DNA of 64,000 nucleotides. It comes from Solwaraspora sp. WMMD406 (GTDB taxonomy: Bacteria; Actinomycetota; Actinomycetes; Mycobacteriales; Micromonosporaceae). Position 1 is the stretch's first letter; each line of letters starts with the position of its first letter. The notes beneath the pieces were generated by a model, which saw only the letters and a program-made list of their open reading frames with translations, was not told where the DNA came from and made no database searches. The stretch is taken from the NCBI RefSeq assembly GCF_029626025.1, contig NZ_JARUBF010000001.1, positions 6,914,001-6,978,000 of the forward strand, in the 5' to 3' direction. Made by a program: the position numbers and the translations under genes. Positions 60,378-64,000 of the stretch are shown one piece after another.

Positions 60378-61507
60378 TCCGCATAGGCCGCTACCGGCGG
60401 TTCACCGCGAACCGTACGCTGCACCTCGACATCGGTGGACGCCGGCTCTTCGTCAAGATCAATCCGAACGTCGCAGAGGCAGCAGCCGAAGCCACGGGCT
60501 ATCAGCGGATCCGCGACCACTACCGGTTGCCGCACCTGCATGCACATCGCAGGATCGGTCGATGGACCGTCAGCCTGTATCAACGCCACCAACCGGACCT
60601 GCCTGACACCGGACTGCTTCTTGACGCCCTCACCGCCTACGACGCCGGCGAGGCATCCCGCCTCCACCACCGCCTCGACGCGATCTTCCAGCACTACAAC
60701 CTGACCATCGGCGCGACGATCCAACGAACTCCCGCCTCCGACACGATCAGCAAGCTCTACCGCGACCGGACCCGGCCCGGCGGCAGACTCGATCAGTACT
60801 ACGGCGACAACCCGATCCTGTTCAAGCTCGGTGTCAACGATGGCATCCGATGCACGGACCTACGCGAGACAACCCTCGTGGTCAACGGCCAACCCCAACG
60901 GCTGGACTTCTACGCCATCCTCGCCGGGCTCCGCGCAGATTTAGACGCAGGTGGACCCGTATGGGCGGCAATCACCCAAGGCGACCCCACCGATTTCAAC
61001 ATCGGCCTCGACACCTCGGACCGACCCGTCTGGTTCGACTACGACACCGGCGGACTCAACGCGCTACCGGGCGAGGTCGCCTGCTTCCTCTGGTACCAGC
61101 GGCTACACGGAGCCTGGCTTGTCCCGCGCTACAACCCGGAAGCCTTCGCTGATCACAGAAAGTCACTCACGGACGCCGCCGAACCCCGGGTGCGACTCAA
61201 GAGACTCTCCCCCCGAAGCGTCGCGATCGACTACCGGCACCGACCCTCAGCACCCCGGCGAACGGCGATCGCCCGGTACCTCACGCAAATCGCCAGGCCG
61301 CTCGCCGCCAGTACAGGCACTGACCTGCTCACCTGGTTACGTCCCTACCTCGCCATGCGCATTCTCGCCGTCTACCCCGTACATCGCCTCGAACCCCGCG
61401 ACGCAGCGCTGTCGCTGGGTTTGCTCGCCGAGCTCTACTCGCGAGACACCAACCTGGAACATCTACTCGGCCTTCCCGACCAGCCGTCAGCGGAGACCGT
61501 CGCATGA
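60374..61507 (+). CDS. APH-fold kinase-like protein, 377 aa
   Basis: Phosphotransferase-like protein. The catalytic loop is WAAITQGDPTDFNIGL (~196-211; Asp and Asn of the GDxxxxN motif, with Gln replacing the usual His), and the metal-binding motif is VWFDYDTGGLNALPGE (~217-232). The N-terminal lobe has LHLDIGGRRLFVKINP with the candidate ATP-binding Lys. The C-terminal ~120 residues are helical and Arg-rich. ATG 60374 overlaps the glycosyltransferase stop by 4 bases; an in-frame ATG at 60353 is less likely. Confidence 0.77.
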   Translation: MIRIGRYRRFTANRTLHLDIGGRRLFVKINPNVAEAAAEATGYQRIRDHYRLPHLHAHRRIGRWTVSLYQRHQPDLPDTGLLLDALTAYDAGEASRLHHRLDAIFQHYNLTIGATIQRTPASDTISKLYRDRTRPGGRLDQYYGDNPILFKLGVNDGIRCTDLRETTLVVNGQPQRLDFYAILAGLRADLDAGGPVWAAITQGDPTDFNIGLDTSDRPVWFDYDTGGLNALPGEVACFLWYQRLHGAWLVPRYNPEAFADHRKSLTDAAEPRVRLKRLSPRSVAIDYRHRPSAPRRTAIARYLTQIARPLAASTGTDLLTWLRPYLAMRILAVYPVHRLEPRDAALSLGLLAELYSRDTNLEHLLGLPDQPSAETVA

Positions 61508-62250
61508 ATCGCCCAATCGCCATCGTCACCGGTGCCGGAGGCGGCATCGGAGCCGCTATCGCGACCCGCCTCGCCGCCGACTTCGACCTCGTACTTACCC
61601 ATCAGCACGACGACAGCGACCTCGCGGCTGCCGCCGACGCCGCCCGCCGTCACGGAGCGCAGATCGACACCATCACCGGGGACCTGACCCTCCCCAACAC
61701 GCAGGGCGCCCTGCGCGCAGCAATCGAGGTCCGCGCCGCACGGACGGTAGCCCTCATCAGCAACGCCGGAGCATACCCACGCATCCCCTGGCATCGGACG
61801 GACCCGAGTACGCTTCGCGGCCAGCTCGAACTCAACCTTGTCACCCACGCCGCCGCTATCCACGCCGCAACGCCCGGAATGATCGCCAACGGATACGGAC
61901 GCGTCGTCGCCATCTCATCGGTGCTGACCCAGATCGGCCGCGTAGACCTCGCCGGCTACATCGCCGCGAAGAGCGGACTGGAAGGACTCGTCCGCGCCCT
62001 CGCCCGAGAACTCGGTCCACACAACATCACCATCAACACCGTACGGCCCGGCTCGATCGAGGTTCCTGCCGAGCGCACCGTGGTTCCCGACCACGCCGCT
62101 ATGGTCAGACGACAGCTCGATCGCCAGTGCATCAAACGTCGTGGCCAGCCTTCGGACATCGCCGCAGCCGTCGCGTTCCTGGTATCGCCCGCTGCGGGAT
62201 TCATCACCGGTCAAGCAGTGAATGTCGACGGCGGGTGGGACCTGTCGTGA
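61504..62250 (+). CDS. SDR-family oxidoreductase, 248 aa
   Basis: Classical short-chain dehydrogenase. Cofactor-binding TGAGGGIG (~9-16), the NAG motif in ALISNAGAYPR, catalytic Ser138/Ser139 in AISSVL, Tyr152 and Lys156 in GYIAAKSG, and an ending GQAVNVDGGWDLS close to the FabG type. It oxidises or reduces a hydroxyl or keto group with NAD(P). It overlaps both neighbours by 4 bases. Confidence 0.93.
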   Translation: MNRPIAIVTGAGGGIGAAIATRLAADFDLVLTHQHDDSDLAAAADAARRHGAQIDTITGDLTLPNTQGALRAAIEVRAARTVALISNAGAYPRIPWHRTDPSTLRGQLELNLVTHAAAIHAATPGMIANGYGRVVAISSVLTQIGRVDLAGYIAAKSGLEGLVRALARELGPHNITINTVRPGSIEVPAERTVVPDHAAMVRRQLDRQCIKRRGQPSDIAAAVAFLVSPAAGFITGQAVNVDGGWDLS

Positions 62251-62867
62251 CATACGCGGTTCTCTGGATACGCCACGGCACCAGCCTCGATGGAGCACTC
62301 CGGCCCACCGCTCACGCCCGCCCAGACACCCCACTCGCTCCGCACGGCGTCACCCAGATCGCCGCCACCGCACGCCACCTGCAAGCCAAGGGAATCCAGC
62401 CAGCCATCGTGCTGACCAGCCCACACCCCCGAGCGGCTGGAAGCGCCGCGATCCTTGCCGAACTGCTCGGTGCACCACTGGCCCCACCGGATCCGATCTA
62501 TGCCGAATGGCGCGCCCCCGACTGCGTCCTCGGCATCACCCCCGACGACTACCCGCCTGAGTACCGAAGGTGGCGAACGACCCGACTGAACGACCCAGAC
62601 TCGGCGCTACCCGGCGGCGAAAGCCTGACAGCCTTCCGCGACCGCGCGACGCACGCATCATCCGCCCACCAACGATTCGCGGCCACTGGAGTCACGTTGA
62701 TTGTGTCTCACCGGGTGCTGATCGGTGCTGTTGCAGCGATCAGCACCGGCCTCCACAGCCCTGCCGATGTCTTCCGACAAGCGTGTGCCTTTCCGCTTGA
62801 TCCGGCACAGGTCTGGCGACCACACAGCATCACGCAGAAATCAAGGCCTCCGCATTTGAAACGATGA
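62247..62867 (+). CDS. Histidine phosphatase (phosphoglycerate-mutase fold), 206 aa
   Basis: The catalytic LWIRHGTS motif (~7-14) provides the phosphohistidine. TSPHPRAAGSAAILAELLG with the second Arg, the Glu in YAEWRAPDC, and VSHRVLIGAV with the second His complete the site. The enzyme removes a phosphate from a small molecule, fitting a last trimming step of the pathway. GTG 62247 overlaps the SDR stop by 4 bases. The 3' end overlaps the convergent NUDIX gene by 38 bases. Last gene of the operon. Confidence 0.9.
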   Translation: MTYAVLWIRHGTSLDGALRPTAHARPDTPLAPHGVTQIAATARHLQAKGIQPAIVLTSPHPRAAGSAAILAELLGAPLAPPDPIYAEWRAPDCVLGITPDDYPPEYRRWRTTRLNDPDSALPGGESLTAFRDRATHASSAHQRFAATGVTLIVSHRVLIGAVAAISTGLHSPADVFRQACAFPLDPAQVWRPHSITQKSRPPHLKR

Positions 62868-63270
62868 AGTCCTTGAGCGCAGCCGGTTTCAGATCAACGT
62901 CAGGGATCCGATCGACGGGCACCCGGTCAAGCAGATAACCGCCACGGGATTGATCAGAAAACTCTGGCCCGCTGCGCTGATTTTCGTCCAACCGCGTCAG
63001 GCGACACGAGAAAAAGTGCTGAACTGACACGCCCTCACCTGCAGGTGAACTGAACAGGAACACCTGGCTGAACTGTTCTGCTTCAGCGCCCAATTCTTCG
63101 CGCAGCTCGCGGCGCAACGCAGTTTCTAGCGAGGAATCTGTTGACTCGAGGCCACCGCCGGGTGCAGTCCAATAGGGCTCCTGACCAGGTTTAATTCGCT
63201 TGATCAGAACCACTTGGTCGTGCTCATCAAGAAGGATCGCCCGCACAGACCTACGCACGATCTCACGCAT
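62830..63270 (-). CDS. NUDIX hydrolase, 146 aa
   Basis: Nucleotide-diphosphate-linked hydrolase. The Nudix box is TAPGGGLESTDSSLETAL followed by RRELREELGAE; the REXXEE catalytic core is complete, while the first Glu of the box is replaced by Ser or Asp. Substrates range from NTPs to nucleotide sugars. Start ATG 63270 with GGGGTCGGG upstream. It is convergent with the operon and overlaps its last gene by 38 bases, so the two transcripts are antisense at their ends. A role with the operon is possible but only positional. Confidence 0.87.
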   Translation of the reverse strand: MREIVRRSVRAILLDEHDQVVLIKRIKPGQEPYWTAPGGGLESTDSSLETALRRELREELGAEAEQFSQVFLFSSPAGEGVSVQHFFSCRLTRLDENQRSGPEFSDQSRGGYLLDRVPVDRIPDVDLKPAALKDFIVSNAEALISA

Positions 63271-63591
63271 CCCGACCCCAATCGCAAACCACCACAGGCG
63301 AACTAAAGTTACACCGGGCGACGCCCGCGCACAAACTGCCTTCGGACGCGCTCTCCGGACGTCACCGAACAGTCCGAAGCCGGTTCCGGTCGACAAGCGC
63401 ACGCAACACGGGTGTCGGCCCTCCCGGGGCTGCTGGTTACCCGTGAGCGTCGAGTCGCAGTGGCTGGCGGCGAGCTCAGGTGGTCGCGACCACAACGGGC
63501 CGAGCCCTGACGGACAGGTCCACGGGACAGATCGTCGACCGGCCCGCCGACATGACGCCGCAGGTACGTGCGCGTGAGGCTCTGCCAGCGG
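63271..63591. other. Gene-free stretch between the NUDIX gene and the next minus-strand gene
   Basis: About 320 bases. No frame with a recognisable domain or ribosome site. It should hold the NUDIX promoter near 63300 (ACTTTAGTTC-like AT-richer segment on the minus strand). No hairpin recognised. Confidence 0.45.
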
Positions 63592-63993
63592 TCACGGTTG
63601 TGCCGCGAAGGCGTCGCGAACCTGAACCTGGTTTGCCGTCCACCAGTGCAGGAACGTCTCACCGGAGAAGAACAGGTGGTCACAGGAGTGGTCGCCTCGG
63701 TCGTAATGGAGCACCAGATGCCAGAAGTCCGAGGCCCGCTTCCACCATAGACGGTCCCCCGGCACATCCTCCTTCGGCACCGGAGACGCCAGCGGCGGGG
63801 CCGGGGCCGGGGCCGTGTCGGATGGTGTGGGCTCGCTCGGTGGCTCGTCGGAGGACATCGCGGCGATCGCCGGCACCGCGAAGGCCAGCGCGACCGCTAC
63901 CCCCAGCAGCGCGAACACGACAGGCTTTTCGACAACGTGACCTCCTTGGCGGTCGGACCGGCGGTTGCCGGTCCCTTTCCACCTGTTCCCCAC
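63592..63993 (-). CDS. Membrane-anchored or secreted protein, up to 133 aa
   Basis: A hydrophobic helix (VVFALLGVAVALAFAVPAIA) is followed by a Pro/Ser/Thr-rich spacer and a folded C-terminal part with many aromatic residues (LWWKRASDFWHLVLHYDRGD, FFSGETFLHWWTANQ) and one Cys. No family recognised. The start is uncertain: GTG 63993 is the first available codon, but the best ribosome site (AAGGAGG at 63941-63947) lies further in and points to a start near 63933, where only non-standard codons occur in frame. Confidence 0.65.
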   Translation of the reverse strand: MGNRWKGTGNRRSDRQGGHVVEKPVVFALLGVAVALAFAVPAIAAMSSDEPPSEPTPSDTAPAPAPPLASPVPKEDVPGDRLWWKRASDFWHLVLHYDRGDHSCDHLFFSGETFLHWWTANQVQVRDAFAAQP

Positions 63994-64000
63994 ACCGGTC

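Overview
The window is high-GC actinobacterial DNA. Its core gene order and families fit the Micromonosporaceae (a Micromonospora-like genome). The core genes are a class A penicillin-binding protein with a PASTA domain, a YqeY-like protein next to a metallophosphoesterase, the ask-asd pair, leuA with a leucine leader peptide, an oppABCDF-type transporter, recR-ebfC-dnaX, the small SRP RNA and tRNA-Ser(GGA). The genus is inferred from these families and their order; no 16S sequence is present.

Layout. 1-1860: 3' part of a penicillin-binding protein with a strong terminator. 1.9-6.2 kb: accessory patch with an unknown protein, an XRE/DUF397 regulator pair, an IS701-type element with a frameshifted transposase, and a small secreted peptidoglycan-binding protein. 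6.3-7.8 kb: core genes and tRNA-Pro(CGG). 7783-22605: an integrated actinomycete integrative and conjugative element (AICE) bounded by 47-bp direct repeats of the tRNA 3' half. It carries int, xis, an iteron-like array, a helicase-like Rep, a primase-polymerase, a chain of small coupled genes, an FtsK-type DNA translocase with a candidate clt site, a spread protein, a two-sided control region and a regulator/cargo block. 22.7-43.4 kb: core chromosome with a stand-alone lantibiotic-dehydratase-like gene. 43.4-53.1 kb: strongly rearranged accessory DNA with a sigma-factor remnant, a DUF2637 gene pair, a membrane-protein gene split by a 1.7-kb IS630-type element, a kinase/regulator pair and an IS5-type element. 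53.1-62.9 kb: a GPP34-family gene followed by an accessory operon of ten genes, nine of whose junctions overlap. It encodes a permease, an acetyltransferase, a small cysteine protein, a DUF4254 protein, a P-loop/P-loop/nucleotidyltransferase fusion, a phosphoribosyltransferase, a GT9-like glycosyltransferase, an APH-fold kinase, an SDR oxidoreductase and a histidine phosphatase. 62.8-64 kb: a NUDIX hydrolase and a membrane protein.

How the genes work together. The AICE has the full set for excision and integration (int, xis, att), autonomous replication (Prim-Pol, Rep, iterons) and conjugal double-strand transfer (Tra, Spd-like protein, clt candidate). A TPR-bearing XRE regulator reads outward from a repeat-rich control region. 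The ten-gene operon at 53.8-62.9 kb looks like one pathway that imports, activates, transfers and trims a small sugar- or nucleotide-linked molecule. It is the best candidate here for an undescribed system, although its substrate cannot be read from sequence.
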